Origin: Curtobacterium sp. TC1
GTDB taxonomy: Bacteria > Actinomycetota > Actinomycetes > Actinomycetales > Microbacteriaceae
Length of the DNA: 64,000 nucleotides
Direction of reading: 5' to 3'
Assembly (NCBI RefSeq): GCF_019844075.1
Contig: NZ_CP081964.1
Coordinates: 2,170,001-2,234,000, forward strand
The position numbers were made by a program, and so were the translations under genes. Of the stretch, positions 35,997 to 44,881 are shown piece after piece; the stretch's first letter is position 1; each line of letters opens with the position of its first letter. The notes under the pieces were generated by a model that did no database searches, was not told where the DNA came from, and worked only from the letters and a program-made list of their open reading frames with translations.

Positions 35997-37238
35997 ATGG
36001 CTCCAAAGAAGGTCTTCGGCATCGTGCTCGCTGGCGGCGAGGGGAAACGGCTCATGCCGCTCACGGCCGACCGGGCGAAGCCCGCAGTCCCGTTCGGCGG
36101 GAACTTCCGTCTCATCGACTTCGCGCTGTCGAACCTGGTGAACTCCGGTCTGCAGAAGATCGTCGTCCTCACCCAGTACAAGTCGCACAGTCTCGACCGG
36201 CACGTCGCCGAGACCTGGCGCATGGAGGGCCTGCTCGGGTCCTACGTGGCGTCGGTCCCCGCGCAGCAGCGGCTCGGCAAGCGCTGGTTCGCCGGGTCGG
36301 CCGACGCGATCCTGCAGTCGCTCAACCTGCTCCGCGACGAGCGCCCCGACATCGTCGTGGTGGTCGGCGCCGACCACGTGTACCGGATGGACTTCCACCA
36401 GATGGTCGAGGCGCACATCGCCTCGGGCCGCAGCGCCACCGTCGCGGCGATCCGGCAGCCCATCGAACTGGCCGACCAGTTCGGCGTCATCCAGGTGGAC
36501 CCCGACGACCCGACGAAGATCGACGCCTTCCTCGAGAAGCCGAAGGACCCCGTCGGGCTCGCCGACTCCCCCGGCGAGGTCCTCGCGTCGATGGGCAACT
36601 ACGTGTTCAACGCGGACGCCCTCGTCGACGCGGTGCTGCGCGACGGCCAGCTCGAGACCTCGGCGCACGACATGGGCGGCGACATCGTCCCCGACTTCGT
36701 GAACCGCGGCGACGCCGGCGTGTACGACCTGCAGCGCAACGAGGTCCCCGGTTCCACCGACCGCGACAAGTACTACTGGCGCGACGTGGGGACGATCGAC
36801 TCGTTCTTCGACGCCCACATGGACCTCATCGCCCCGGTGCCGGTGTTCAACCTGTACAACCAGGACTGGCCGATCTTCAACCAGCAGACGAACCTGCCGC
36901 CGGCGAAGTTCGTGCGGGACGCGAACGGCAACACCGGCTCCACGGTCGACTCGCTCGTGTCGCTCGGCTGCCTCGTGTCGGGTGCGCAGGTGGAGCGCAG
37001 CATGATCGGCCCGTGGTGCGGGATCGACTCCGGTGCGAAGGTCCTCGACTCGATCGTGTTCGAGCGGGCGACGATCGGTGCGGGGTCGGTCGTGAACCGG
37101 GCGATCCTCGACAAGGACGTCGTCATCGCACCGGGCGCGCAGGTCGGCGTCGACCGTGAGGCCGACGAGGCTCGCGGCTTCACCGTGACCGAGTCCGGCA
37201 TCACGGTGGTCGGCAAGGGCGTCCGCGTCGACGCGTAG
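35997..37238 (+). CDS. glgC: glucose-1-phosphate adenylyltransferase
   Basis: Makes ADP-glucose from ATP and glucose-1-phosphate, the committed step of glycogen and maltose-1-phosphate synthesis; 413 residues. Nucleotide loop [13 protein letters not shown] lies at about 10-22, followed by [32 protein letters not shown] and the C-terminal left-handed beta-helix hexapeptides are present. ATG at 35997 is used because [14 protein letters not shown] matches the usual N-terminus; an ATG at 35973 would overlap the promoter. Divergent from glgA. Confidence 0.96.
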   Translation: MAPKKVFGIVLAGGEGKRLMPLTADRAKPAVPFGGNFRLIDFALSNLVNSGLQKIVVLTQYKSHSLDRHVAETWRMEGLLGSYVASVPAQQRLGKRWFAGSADAILQSLNLLRDERPDIVVVVGADHVYRMDFHQMVEAHIASGRSATVAAIRQPIELADQFGVIQVDPDDPTKIDAFLEKPKDPVGLADSPGEVLASMGNYVFNADALVDAVLRDGQLETSAHDMGGDIVPDFVNRGDAGVYDLQRNEVPGSTDRDKYYWRDVGTIDSFFDAHMDLIAPVPVFNLYNQDWPIFNQQTNLPPAKFVRDANGNTGSTVDSLVSLGCLVSGAQVERSMIGPWCGIDSGAKVLDSIVFERATIGAGSVVNRAILDKDVVIAPGAQVGVDREADEARGFTVTESGITVVGKGVRVDA

Positions 37239-37275
37239 CGTCGGCCGGTCACGTCGACACCGACGAACGGACGGT

Positions 37276-37321
37276 CAGGAGGCACGGCTCGCGTCACGGA
37301 CGCGGGCCGTGCGTCCTCCTG
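37276..37321 (+). terminator. glgC terminator hairpin
   Basis: Interrupted stem of CAGGAGG, CACGGC and CGCGTC with their complements, one bulge, between glgC and serB. Its outer arm resembles the AGGAGGC hairpin family found near 1675 and 43639. Confidence 0.65.
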
Positions 37322-37337
37322 TCGGTACCGTTGGTGC

Positions 37338-37976
37338 GTGCCCCGCTTCCTCGTCGTCCTCGATGCCGATTCCACCCTCCTCGAGGACGAGGTGATCGAA
37401 CTCCTGGCGGACACCGCCGGGACCCGGCCACAGGTCGCGGCGATCACGGAGCGCGCCATGCGCGGGGAGATCGACTTCGCCGAGAGCCTCCGGGAGCGTG
37501 TCGCGACCCTGGCGGGCCTCCCGGTCGACGTCTTCCGACGCGCACAGCAGGCGGTCCGCGTGACGCGGGGAGCCGACCAGCTCGTCCGCGGCGTGCACGC
37601 CGCCGGCGGGACCGTCGGTGTCGTGTCGGGCGGGTTCCACGAGGTCCTGGACCCGTTCGCCGAGCAGCTCGGCCTCGACCACTGCCGGGCGAACCGGCTC
37701 GAGGTGACCGACGGCGTTCTGACAGGACGCGTCCTCGGCGACGTCGTGGACGCGCACGCGAAGGCCGTCGCCCTGCGCGAGTGGGCGGCCGCGGACGGCG
37801 TCGACGCGTCCCGCACCGTCGCGGTCGGCGACGGGGCGAACGACCTCGAGATGATGCGCGTCGCCGCCCTGGCGGTGGCGTTCGACGCGAAGCCGCGCGT
37901 GCGGGAGCAGGCGGACGTCGCGGTCGTGGACCGCGACCTGTCCGCCGTGCTCGCGACGCTCGGCCTGCGCGGCTGA
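37338..37976 (+). CDS. serB: phosphoserine phosphatase
   Basis: Last step of serine synthesis: phosphoserine to serine. HAD fold, 212 residues, with the SerB motif DADST at 9-13, Ser/Gly motif SGGFHEV near 98, Lys and GDGANDLEMM near 172. There is no N-terminal ACT domain, unlike some actinobacterial SerB2. GTG start 17 bp past the upstream hairpin. Stands alone, convergent with fabG. Confidence 0.92.
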   Translation: MPRFLVVLDADSTLLEDEVIELLADTAGTRPQVAAITERAMRGEIDFAESLRERVATLAGLPVDVFRRAQQAVRVTRGADQLVRGVHAAGGTVGVVSGGFHEVLDPFAEQLGLDHCRANRLEVTDGVLTGRVLGDVVDAHAKAVALREWAAADGVDASRTVAVGDGANDLEMMRVAALAVAFDAKPRVREQADVAVVDRDLSAVLATLGLRG

Positions 37977-37995
37977 CCCGTCCGCTCCTCGCAGC

Positions 37996-38063
37996 CGAGT
38001 CTCGCGCACGGCGACACTTCTCGGCCCGCGCGGCCCGAGCAGTGTCGCTCAGGCCGAGACTCG
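37996..38063. terminator. composite bidirectional hairpin between serB and fabG
   Basis: Nested inverted repeats: CGAGTCTCG (37996-38004) with CGAGACTCG (38055-38063), and GCGACACT with AGTGTCGC inside, then CTCGG/CCGAG at the tip. It sits 20-25 bp from both stops. No T tract. Confidence 0.65.
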
Positions 38064-38087
38064 GGCCAGGCCGGCCAGGCCGGGCGG

Positions 38088-38801
38088 CTAGTGGCCCATC
38101 CCGAGGCCGCCGTCGACCGGGATGATCGCACCCGAGACGTACCCGGCCCCGTCGCTCGCCAGGAACAGCGTGGCGTCGGCGACGTCGTCGACGGTGCCGT
38201 AGCGGGCCGCCGGGATCGCCTTCTTGAACTCGGCCTGCAGCTCGTCGGACAGCGCGGCCGTCATGTCGGTCTGGATGAACCCGGGTGCGACGACGTTGGC
38301 GGTGATGCCGCGCGAGCCGAGCTCGCGGGTGATCGAGCGGGCCATGCCGACCAGGGCGGCCTTCGACGACGCGTAGTTGACCTGGCCGATCTGGCCGTAG
38401 GCGCCGACGACGCTCGACATGAGCACGATGCGGCCGAACTTCGCCTTCATCATGCCCTTGGTGGCGCGCTTGACGACGCGGAACGTGCCGGTCAGGTTGG
38501 TGTCGACGACGCTCGTGAAGTCGTCTTCGGACATGCGGAGCAGCAGCTGGTCGTTCGTGATGCCGGCGTTCGCGACGAGCACCTCGATCGGGCCGAGTTC
38601 GGCCTCGACCTGCGTGAAGGCGGCGTCCACCGACGCCGTGTCGGTGATGTCGGCCTGCACGGTGAGGGCACCCTCGGGTCCGCCCTGTCCGCTCCGCGAC
38701 GTGACCGCGACGCGGTGCCCTGCGGCGACGAAGCGCTCGGCGAGGGCGTGGCCGATGCCGCGGTTGCCGCCGGTGATCAGGACGGTACGGGGGGTGCTCA
38801 T
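38088..38801 (-). CDS. fabG: 3-oxoacyl-ACP reductase
   Basis: Short-chain dehydrogenase that reduces 3-oxoacyl-ACP with NADPH in fatty acid elongation; 237 residues. NADP site TGGNRGIG at about 9-16, NAG at about 82, catalytic Ser in LMSSVVG and YASSK (Tyr-x3-Lys) near 146-150; C-terminal YVSGAIIPVDGGLGMGH is typical of FabG1/MabA. ATG at 38801 with GGAGCGACC just upstream. Monocistronic, with inhA not adjacent. A general SDR reductase cannot be ruled out but the C-terminus favours FabG. Confidence 0.92.
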   Translation of the reverse strand: MSTPRTVLITGGNRGIGHALAERFVAAGHRVAVTSRSGQGGPEGALTVQADITDTASVDAAFTQVEAELGPIEVLVANAGITNDQLLLRMSEDDFTSVVDTNLTGTFRVVKRATKGMMKAKFGRIVLMSSVVGAYGQIGQVNYASSKAALVGMARSITRELGSRGITANVVAPGFIQTDMTAALSDELQAEFKKAIPAARYGTVDDVADATLFLASDGAGYVSGAIIPVDGGLGMGH

Positions 38802-38966
38802 GGTCGCTCCGTTCGGTGGTGGTGTGCGGTCGTGTCGTGCCGACGGGTCGGCGGACACGCCCGGACGAGCGTACCGGAGCCACCACGACAGCCCGTTCGC
38901 GCGCGGCGCACCCACGATCGGTCGCGGAGGCTTAGGCTTGACCACGGGTAGACGGAGACCATCTGT

Positions 38967-39389
38967 ATGAAGAGCACGCACACCAGCATCACCACGCTCC
39001 CGGACTCGCCGGAGCTGGACCGGGCGCACCGCCTGTCCCGCTACGTGTGGCAGATGGCGATCCGCGTCGTCCTGTTCGTCGTGGCCGTGCTCGTCTACTC
39101 CATCTGGCACTCCTGGATCGCCGTCGTGCCGATCGTCCTCGCCGCCGTGATCCCCTGGGTCGCCGTCATCGTCGCGAACGCGGGCAGCCGGACCGAGAGC
39201 GACATGATCTCCCCCGCCGGTGCGATGCAGCTCTACGACGCGGTCGACCCCGGCCTCCGGGAGCAGCAGGAAGAGGACCGCGCCCAGGCCTACCGCGACG
39301 AGCAGGACCGCCTCCGGCAGCAGGCGCAGCACGCGCAGGACGAGTGGCAGCGCAACGGCGATCGCTCGAAGATGTGGGGGCACCGCTGA
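38967..39389 (+). CDS. DUF3099 membrane protein
   Basis: 140-residue actinobacterial DUF3099 family protein. Two adjacent hydrophobic helices (about 28-45 and 50-70) are followed by a charged helical tail rich in Gln, Glu and Arg; the start contains the family-typical SITTLPDSPELDRAHRLSRYV. Function unknown. First gene of an operon: stop and next start overlap (TGATG). Confidence 0.87.
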   Translation: MKSTHTSITTLPDSPELDRAHRLSRYVWQMAIRVVLFVVAVLVYSIWHSWIAVVPIVLAAVIPWVAVIVANAGSRTESDMISPAGAMQLYDAVDPGLREQQEEDRAQAYRDEQDRLRQQAQHAQDEWQRNGDRSKMWGHR

Positions 39390-39697
39390 TGGGGGCCACG
39401 TTCGACCTGCACACCGAGCCGGGCTCGACCCCCGTGTGCTCGCGTGCCGGCTGCTCGAACACCGCTGCGTGGCGGGTCAACTGGCGCAACCCCCGGATCC
39501 ACTCCGCCGACCGCGTGAAGATCTGGGCGGCGTGCGAGGAGCACCGCGACTTCCTCGCCGACTACCTGCGGTCCCGTACCTTCCCGGTGCGCGTCACCGG
39601 CATGCACGAGGACGTCGACCGGCTCGACGACGAACGCGACCCGGCATCGTCGCCGAAGAACGACGTCGGGGTGCGCTCCACCGGCACCGGTCGATGA
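39389..39697 (+). CDS. small cysteine/histidine (zinc-ribbon-like) protein
   Basis: 102 residues, function unknown. CSRAGCSNTAAW supplies a CxxxxC pair and AACEEH a CxxH pair, consistent with one bound zinc; between them VNWRNPRIHSADRVKIW is a conserved-looking segment. The C-terminus is acidic and disordered. Overlaps DUF3099 upstream by one base and SURF1 downstream by four, so a role linked to cytochrome oxidase assembly is possible but unproven. Confidence 0.78.
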   Translation: MGATFDLHTEPGSTPVCSRAGCSNTAAWRVNWRNPRIHSADRVKIWAACEEHRDFLADYLRSRTFPVRVTGMHEDVDRLDDERDPASSPKNDVGVRSTGTGR

Positions 39698-40674
39698 CCG
39701 ACGACTTCGACCCGCACTCCCGGTACGGCCGGAAGCACGCAGCCAAGCTGCAGCGCGCCGCCGACCACGCCCGTCGGTCCGTGCCGGCCGACGACCGTCC
39801 CGCCCAGGACCCGGACGAGCCCTTCGTCGGCTGGCACTTCGTCCGCAGTCGTCGCTGGCTCGGGTACTTCGCGATCGCCGTGGCGTTCGCGATCGTCTGC
39901 GCGCTGTTCGGCATGTGGCAGTGGGACCGCCGGAACGAGGCCGTCCGCCAGAACGAGCAGGTCGCCCAGAACTACGACCACACCCCCGTGCCCCTCGACC
40001 AGGCGCTGCCGACGGCCTCGAGCTGGCAAGACGAGCAGGAGTGGCTCCGGGTCGCCGTGACCGGCCGGTACGACGTCGACGCGCAGCTGCTCGTGCGCAA
40101 CCGCGTGCACAACGGCCAACCCGGCTTCGAGGTCCTCACCCCGCTGGTCACCGACGACGGCCGGGCGTTCATCGTGGACCGCGGCTGGGTCCCCACCGGC
40201 AACGCGCAGGACGCCCCCGACCACGTGCCCGCTCCCCCGTCGGGTGAGGTGACGGCGATCGTCCGCCTGCAGCAGAGCGAGCCCCGGATCCCCGGCCGCT
40301 CCGACCCCGCGCACACCGACCAGGTGCAGTCGGTCACCCTGGCGGACGTCGCGAAGAAGGTCGACACCCCGATCTGGACCGGCGCGTACGGCGAACTCGC
40401 GTCCGAGTCCCCCGCCCCGACCGAGGCCCGCCCGCTCGGCTGGGAACGGCCCACCGCCGACACCGGCCTGCACCTGAGCTACTTCATCCAGTGGTTCCTG
40501 TTCGCGGCCGGCGGCTTCGGGTTCCTGGCCTACGTGATGGTGCAGGAGTACCGGAACCTCAACCAGGACGACCCGGAGGAACGCGAGCGCGCCCAGGAGC
40601 GGCAGCGCCGCAAGGACGCCAAGCCGAAGACCGACGCCGAGATCGAGGACGACCTGATCGCGTCCCGTCGCTGA
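39694..40674 (+). CDS. SURF1 family cytochrome c oxidase biogenesis protein
   Basis: Membrane protein assisting heme a insertion into cytochrome c oxidase; 326 residues. Two helices flank the exported domain: residues about 55-75 ending in MWQWDRR, and about 263-285 (YFIQWFLFAAGGFGFLAYVMV). Between them are family motifs VTGRYD, LVRNRVHNGQPGFEVLTPLV and VDRGWVP. An unusually long charged tail (about 40 residues) follows. ATG overlaps the upstream stop. Fits with ctaA and ctaB 8-10 kb away. Confidence 0.93.
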   Translation: MTDDFDPHSRYGRKHAAKLQRAADHARRSVPADDRPAQDPDEPFVGWHFVRSRRWLGYFAIAVAFAIVCALFGMWQWDRRNEAVRQNEQVAQNYDHTPVPLDQALPTASSWQDEQEWLRVAVTGRYDVDAQLLVRNRVHNGQPGFEVLTPLVTDDGRAFIVDRGWVPTGNAQDAPDHVPAPPSGEVTAIVRLQQSEPRIPGRSDPAHTDQVQSVTLADVAKKVDTPIWTGAYGELASESPAPTEARPLGWERPTADTGLHLSYFIQWFLFAAGGFGFLAYVMVQEYRNLNQDDPEERERAQERQRRKDAKPKTDAEIEDDLIASRR

Positions 40675-40721
40675 CCGGTGGCGCGTGTGTACGCGTGCTC
40701 GTGTGCGCGTGCGCACCGTGC

Positions 40722-41150
40722 GCACCGTGCGCACCTCGCAACCCCGTGCGGGCTTCCGCGCACCGTGCCCCGCTACAAGCGCGCACCCAGCACGCAACGC
40801 CGCACCGGACCGCGAACCCGGCACCGTGCGGACAGGAGGCGCGGGGCACGACCGGCACCGCGCCTCCAGGCCGCACCGTGCGCACCTCACAACCCCGTGC
40901 GAGCTTCCATGCACCGTGCCCCGCTACAAGCGCGCACCCAGCCCGCAACACCGCACCAGACCGCGAACCCGGCACCGTGCGGACAGGAGGCGCGGTGCAC
41001 GACCGGCACCGCGCCTCCAGGCCGCACCGCGCGCACCTCACAACCCCGTGCGAGCTTCCGCGCGCCCTGCCCCCGCTACAAGCGCGCACCCAGCACGTTC
41101 CGCCGCACCGGACCGCGAACCCGGCACCGTGCGGACGGGCTCCGCCCGGC
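40722..41150. repeat. 151-bp tandem repeat, about 2.8 copies
   Basis: Three head-to-tail copies with an exact 151-bp period start at 40722, 40873 and 41024; the last diverges after about 120 bp. Each unit holds ACCCCGTGCG, CGCTACAAGCGCGCACCCAG, a GAACCCGGCACCGTGCGGAC block and, in copies 1 and 2, a 13-bp-stem hairpin GGAGGCGCGGTGC/GCACCGCGCCTCC (40835-40867 and 40986-41018). It separates convergent surf1 and the ABC-F gene. All reading frames look Arg/Pro-rich and coincidental, so it is treated as non-coding. Confidence 0.9.
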
Positions 41151-41171
41151 CGCCCGCCCGACCGACCCGCG

Positions 41172-42770
41172 TCAGGCGAGCTCGATGAGCTCCGCGTAGT
41201 CCTTGTTCCAGTGGTCCTCGGTGCCGTCCGGCAGCAGCAGCACGCGCTCCGGGTTGAGCGCCTCGACCGCACCGGCGTCGTGGGACACCAGGACGACCGC
41301 GCCCTCGAAGCCGGCCAACGCGTTCAGGATCTCCTCGCGCGAGGCCGGGTCGAGGTTGTTCGTCGGTTCGTCGAGCAGCAGGACGTTGGCGCCGGAGACG
41401 ACGATCATCGCGAGCGACAGACGCGTCTTCTCACCGCCGGACAGGACCCCGGCCTTCTTGTAGCCGTCGTCGCCGGTGAACAGGAACGACCCGAGCACCC
41501 GACGGGCCTCGGTCTCGTTGAGGTCGGTCGACGCCGACACCATGTTCTCGATCACCGTGCGGTTGACGTCGATGTTCTCGTGCTCCTGCGCGTAGTAGCC
41601 GATGCGCAGGCCGTGGCCGGGCTGGATCTCGCCCGTGTCGGGCAGGTCGGCCCCCGCGAGGATCCGGAGCAGCGTCGTCTTGCCGGCACCGTTGAACCCG
41701 AGGATCACGACGCGCGAACCGCGGTCGATCGCCAGGTCGACGCCCGCGAAGATCTCGAGCGAGCCGTAGGACTTCGACAGCCCCTCCGCCATGAGCGGGG
41801 TGCGGCCGCACGGGGCCGGCGTGGGGAAGCGGATCTTGGCGACCCGGTCGGCGACGCGCTCGTCCTCGAGTCCGGCGAGCAGCTTGTCCGCCCGCGCGAC
41901 CATCTGGTGCGCAGCCGCGGCCTTCGAGGCCTTCGCACCGAAGCGAGCGGCCTGGTCCTTGAGTGTCGCGGCCTTCTTCTCGGCGCCCGCGCGCTCCTTG
42001 CGGCGACGCTCCTCGTCGGCGACGCGCTGGCGCTGGTACAGCTTCCAGCCCATGTTGTAGATGTCGATGGTCTGGCGGTTCGCGTCGAGGTAGAACACGC
42101 GGTTGACGACCTCGTCGACGAGCTCCACGTCGTGGGAGATGATGATGACGCCGCCGGGGTAGGTCTTCAGGTGCTCACGCAGCCACACGACCGAGTCGGC
42201 GTCGAGGTGGTTCGTGGGCTCGTCGAGGATCATCGTCTCGGCGTCCGAGAACAGGATCCGGGCGAGCTCGATGCGACGCCGCTGCCCACCGGACAGGGTC
42301 TTCAGCTGCTGGTCGAGGATGCGGTCCGGCAGCTTGAGGTTCGACGCGATCGAGGCCGCTTCGGCCTCGGCCGCGTAGCCGCCGAGCGCGTTGAACTGGT
42401 CGTCGAGCCGGCTGTACCGGCGCATCGCCTTCTCGGCGACGGCCTGGTCGTCACTCGCCATGTCGAGCGTGGCGAGGCGGATGCCCTCCACCAGCTCGCC
42501 GAGCCCGCGGGCGTCGAGGATGCGCTTCCGCGCCGTCTCCTCCGGGTCGCCCGATCGTGGGTCCTGCGGCAGGTAGCCGATCTCACCACCGCGGTCGATC
42601 TTGCCGCCCGTGGGCTGCGTCTCGCCCGCGAGGGCCTTGGTCATCGTCGTCTTCCCCGCGCCGTTGCGGCCGACGAGTCCGATCTTGTCACCCTTCTCGA
42701 CACGGAAGGACACGTCCTCCATGAGGAGACGAGCTCCGACGCGGATCTCGAGTTCGTGCACGGCAAGCAC
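41172..42770 (-). CDS. ABC-F family ATPase
   Basis: Soluble tandem ATPase of 532 residues that binds the ribosome and regulates or rescues translation (EttA/Uup/antibiotic-resistance ARE class). Two nucleotide-binding domains: Walker A VGRNGAGKTT at about 33-42 and GFNGAGKTT in the second; signatures LSGGQRRR and LSGGEKTR; Walker B ILDEPTNHLD and LLDEPTNNLD. The linker is a basic helical hairpin (RQRVADEERRRKERAGAEKKAA). No membrane domain. GTG start at 42770. Which subfamily cannot be fixed; resistance is not implied. Confidence 0.93.
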   Translation of the reverse strand: MLAVHELEIRVGARLLMEDVSFRVEKGDKIGLVGRNGAGKTTMTKALAGETQPTGGKIDRGGEIGYLPQDPRSGDPEETARKRILDARGLGELVEGIRLATLDMASDDQAVAEKAMRRYSRLDDQFNALGGYAAEAEAASIASNLKLPDRILDQQLKTLSGGQRRRIELARILFSDAETMILDEPTNHLDADSVVWLREHLKTYPGGVIIISHDVELVDEVVNRVFYLDANRQTIDIYNMGWKLYQRQRVADEERRRKERAGAEKKAATLKDQAARFGAKASKAAAAHQMVARADKLLAGLEDERVADRVAKIRFPTPAPCGRTPLMAEGLSKSYGSLEIFAGVDLAIDRGSRVVILGFNGAGKTTLLRILAGADLPDTGEIQPGHGLRIGYYAQEHENIDVNRTVIENMVSASTDLNETEARRVLGSFLFTGDDGYKKAGVLSGGEKTRLSLAMIVVSGANVLLLDEPTNNLDPASREEILNALAGFEGAVVLVSHDAGAVEALNPERVLLLPDGTEDHWNKDYAELIELA

Positions 42771-42885
42771 AGTGGACGTCCAATCAGTTGGTGGGTTTGC
42801 ACAACGACGTGTGCGTGAGGTGCACCGCTACGCTGACGGGACCGATGGTTCCGAACGGGACCAGCAGTCCATTCTAGGAGAATCC
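42771..42885. other. divergent intergenic region of ABC-F and bioY
   Basis: 115 bp with a -10-like TACGCT at 42829-42834 for bioY and a strong Shine-Dalgarno AGGAG at 42876-42880. No BirA- or BioQ-like palindrome was recognised. Confidence 0.35.
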
Positions 42886-43485
42886 ATGACGAACGCCACC
42901 GGGTTCGCTCCCCGCGCAGTCCTCGCCGACCGTCTGCGGACGCACGGGCTGGCCACGAACGCCGCCCTCGTCGCCGGCGGAGCCCTGTTCACCGCTGCGA
43001 TGGCACAGCTCGAGGTCCCGATGTGGCCGGTCCCGATCACGGGTCAGACGCTCGCCGTCGTGCTCGTCGGCGCGACGCTGGGTGCCCGCCGCGGCATGCT
43101 CTCACTGCTCGTCTACGCCGTCGCCGGCCTGGCGGGCGCACCGTTCTTCGCCGACATGACCGGTGGCCTGCAGGCCCTCGCCGTGCCGAGCTTCGGGTAC
43201 GTCATCGGGTTCATCCCCGCCGCGGGTGTCGTCGGCTGGCTCGCGCGCCGCAACTGGGACCGTCACGTCGGACGCGCCGCGGTGGCGATGCTGCTCGCGA
43301 GCGCCATCCCGTTCGTGACCGGCCTGCCCTACCTGGCGATCGTGCTCGGTCAGCTCGGTGCCCCGAACGACCTGCAGTCGGTGCTCGCCGCCGGCCTGTA
43401 CCCGTTCATCCTCGGCGGCATCGCGAAGGCGCTCATCGCCGCGGGCATCCTGCCGCTCGCGTGGAAGGCCGTCGGCCGCCGCTGA
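42886..43485 (+). CDS. bioY: biotin transporter BioY
   Basis: S-component of an ECF biotin importer, 199 residues, about six membrane helices. Motifs typical of BioY: PMWPVPITGQTLAVVLVGATLGARRG, LLVYAVAGLAGAPFFA, GGLQALAVPSFGYVIGFIPAA. ATG at 42886 with AGGAG five bases upstream. No bioM/bioN genes adjoin it, so it either uses shared EcfAT or acts alone. A perfect terminator hairpin follows. Confidence 0.95.
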   Translation: MTNATGFAPRAVLADRLRTHGLATNAALVAGGALFTAAMAQLEVPMWPVPITGQTLAVVLVGATLGARRGMLSLLVYAVAGLAGAPFFADMTGGLQALAVPSFGYVIGFIPAAGVVGWLARRNWDRHVGRAAVAMLLASAIPFVTGLPYLAIVLGQLGAPNDLQSVLAAGLYPFILGGIAKALIAAGILPLAWKAVGRR

Positions 43486-43532
43486 CGCGCACCCGTCGGC
43501 TGCGGTCGACACGGTTGACTCGCGCGGCTCTT

Positions 43533-43568
43533 GCGGCCGGGGTTCCGAAATCTCGGAACCCCGGCCGC
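43533..43568 (+). terminator. bioY terminator, perfect 16-bp stem
   Basis: GCGGCCGGGGTTCCGA and its exact complement with a 4-base loop AATC, then TTT. It contains the TCCGAAATCTCGG element that recurs in similar form at about 59096. Confidence 0.85.
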
Positions 43569-43578
43569 TTTCGCATCC

Positions 43579-43610
43579 GTTTGTGGAACCTCGGCGAACG
43601 TGAGCAGCGT
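43579..43610. repeat. single copy of a 32-bp element found tandemly near 59135
   Basis: GTGGAACCTCGGCGAAC followed by a variable segment and GCGTGTCG matches the unit repeated at 59135-59245. It lies between two hairpins in the convergent gap of bioY and the SUF operon. Confidence 0.55.
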
Positions 43611-43638
43611 GTCGCGCCCCGCGCGCAGCGCGACCACA

Positions 43639-43686
43639 GACGGACGGGAGGCCCGGTGCCAGCTGGCACCGGGCCTCCCGTCCGTC
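43639..43686. terminator. 48-bp perfect palindrome, SUF operon terminator
   Basis: Perfect inverted repeat centred on AGCT (43661-43664), 12 bp from the last SUF-operon stop. Same core GGTGCCAGCTGGCACC and AGGAGGC/GGGAGGC arms as the element at 1675-1720. Confidence 0.75.
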
Positions 43687-43698
43687 AGGCCGTCGCGA

Positions 43699-44028
43699 CT
43701 AGATCGCGAACCCGAGCGCGCGCATCATCTCGCGTCCGTCGTCGGTGATCCGTTCCGGACCCCACGGCGGCATCCAGACCCAGTTGATGCGGAAGGCGTC
43801 CACGATGCCGTCGAGGGCGTTCGCGGTGTCGCCCTCGATGACGTCGGTGAGCGGGCAGCCGGCACTGGTCAGCGTCATGCTGATCACGAGCGCCGAGGCC
43901 TCGTCGTCCCAGGCGAGGTCGTAGATCAGGCCGAGGTCGACGATGTTGACGCCGAGCTCCGGGTCCTGGACCTCCTTCAGCCCCTCGACGACCTCGTCGA
44001 ACTTGTCCGGCGCGAGTGCCGCGATCAT
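43699..44028 (-). CDS. metal-sulfur cluster assembly factor, DUF59 (SufT/PaaD-like)
   Basis: 109-residue DUF59/MIP18 family protein assisting maturation of iron-sulfur proteins. LKEVQDPELGVNIVDLGLIYDL is the core motif; the conserved Cys lies in SAGCPLTDVI, and VWMPPWGPERITDDGREMMRALGF ends it. ATG overlaps the sufC stop by one base (TGATG), so it is the last gene of the SUF operon. Confidence 0.94.
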   Translation of the reverse strand: MIAALAPDKFDEVVEGLKEVQDPELGVNIVDLGLIYDLAWDDEASALVISMTLTSAGCPLTDVIEGDTANALDGIVDAFRINWVWMPPWGPERITDDGREMMRALGFAI

Positions 44029-44810
44029 CAGGCCTGCGCCTCGGCAGCAGACGCCGCGGCGGCCTGCACGTAGCGGTCGTAGCCCTCGTTCTCGAGGCGG
44101 TCGGCGAGCTCCGGGCCGCCCTGCTCGGCGACCTTGCCGGCGACGAACACGTGCACGAAGTCCGGCTTGATGTAGCGGAGGATGCGCGTGTAGTGCGTGA
44201 TGAGCAGCACACCGAGACCGGTCGCGGCCTTGGCGCGGTTCACGCCCTCGGACACGATCTTCAGCGCGTCGACGTCCAGGCCGGAGTCGGTCTCGTCGAG
44301 GACGGCGAAGCGCGGCTTGAGGAGCTCGAGCTGCATGATCTCGTGGCGCTTCTTCTCGCCACCGGAGAAGCCCTCGTTGACGTTGCGCTCGGCGAACGAC
44401 GAGTCCATCTTGAGGTCGGCCATCGACTGGCGGAGCTCCTTGATCCAGCCGCGCAGGGCCGGGGCCTCGCCGTCGATCGCCGTCTTGGCGGTGCGGAGGA
44501 AGTTCGACACCGTCACGCCGGGGATCTCGACCGGGTACTGCATCGCCAGGAACATGCCGGCACGGGCGCGCTCGTCGACGCTCATCGCGAGGACGTCCTC
44601 GCCGTCGAGGGTGATCGAGCCGCCGACGACGTTGTACCGGGGATGACCGGCGATCGTGTACGCCAGCGTGGACTTGCCGGAGCCGTTCGGCCCCATGATC
44701 GCGTGGATCTCGCCCTCGTTGATCGTGAGGTCGACACCCTTGAGGATCTCCTTGGTGCCCTGATCGGTGTCGATCGAGACCTGGAGGTCGCGGATTTCCA
44801 GAGTGGACAT
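44028..44810 (-). CDS. sufC: Fe-S cluster assembly ATPase SufC
   Basis: ABC-type ATPase of the SufBCD scaffold; 260 residues. Walker A GPNGSGKST at 40-48, signature FSGGEKKRHEI, Walker B FAVLDETDSGLD and THYTRIL are all as in SufC. AAAGGAA lies upstream of the ATG at 44810. 71 bp separate it from the Rieske gene, the largest gap inside the operon. Confidence 0.97.
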   Translation of the reverse strand: MSTLEIRDLQVSIDTDQGTKEILKGVDLTINEGEIHAIMGPNGSGKSTLAYTIAGHPRYNVVGGSITLDGEDVLAMSVDERARAGMFLAMQYPVEIPGVTVSNFLRTAKTAIDGEAPALRGWIKELRQSMADLKMDSSFAERNVNEGFSGGEKKRHEIMQLELLKPRFAVLDETDSGLDVDALKIVSEGVNRAKAATGLGVLLITHYTRILRYIKPDFVHVFVAGKVAEQGGPELADRLENEGYDRYVQAAAASAAEAQA

Positions 44811-44881
44811 TGCGTGGGTTCCTTTGGTTTTCTGTCGTGTCGCGGACGGGCCGCGGAAAGTGTGGGGGCCGGGAGGCGGTG

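Noticed and set aside
40685..41188. Arg/Pro-rich frames over the 151-bp repeat as a repeat protein
   Set aside because: Several frames are open equally, none has a ribosome site, and substitutions between copies show no synonymous bias by eye.
40491..42818. Plus-strand frame of 775 codons across the 151-bp repeat and the ABC-F gene
   Set aside because: Antisense to a clear ABC-F protein and through repeats; Val/Asp/Leu/Arg-rich shadow composition.
42771..43485. ABC-F gene as the BioM ATPase of BioY
   Set aside because: The ATPase has two NBDs with an ABC-F linker and is divergently transcribed; BioM is a single-domain transporter ATPase.
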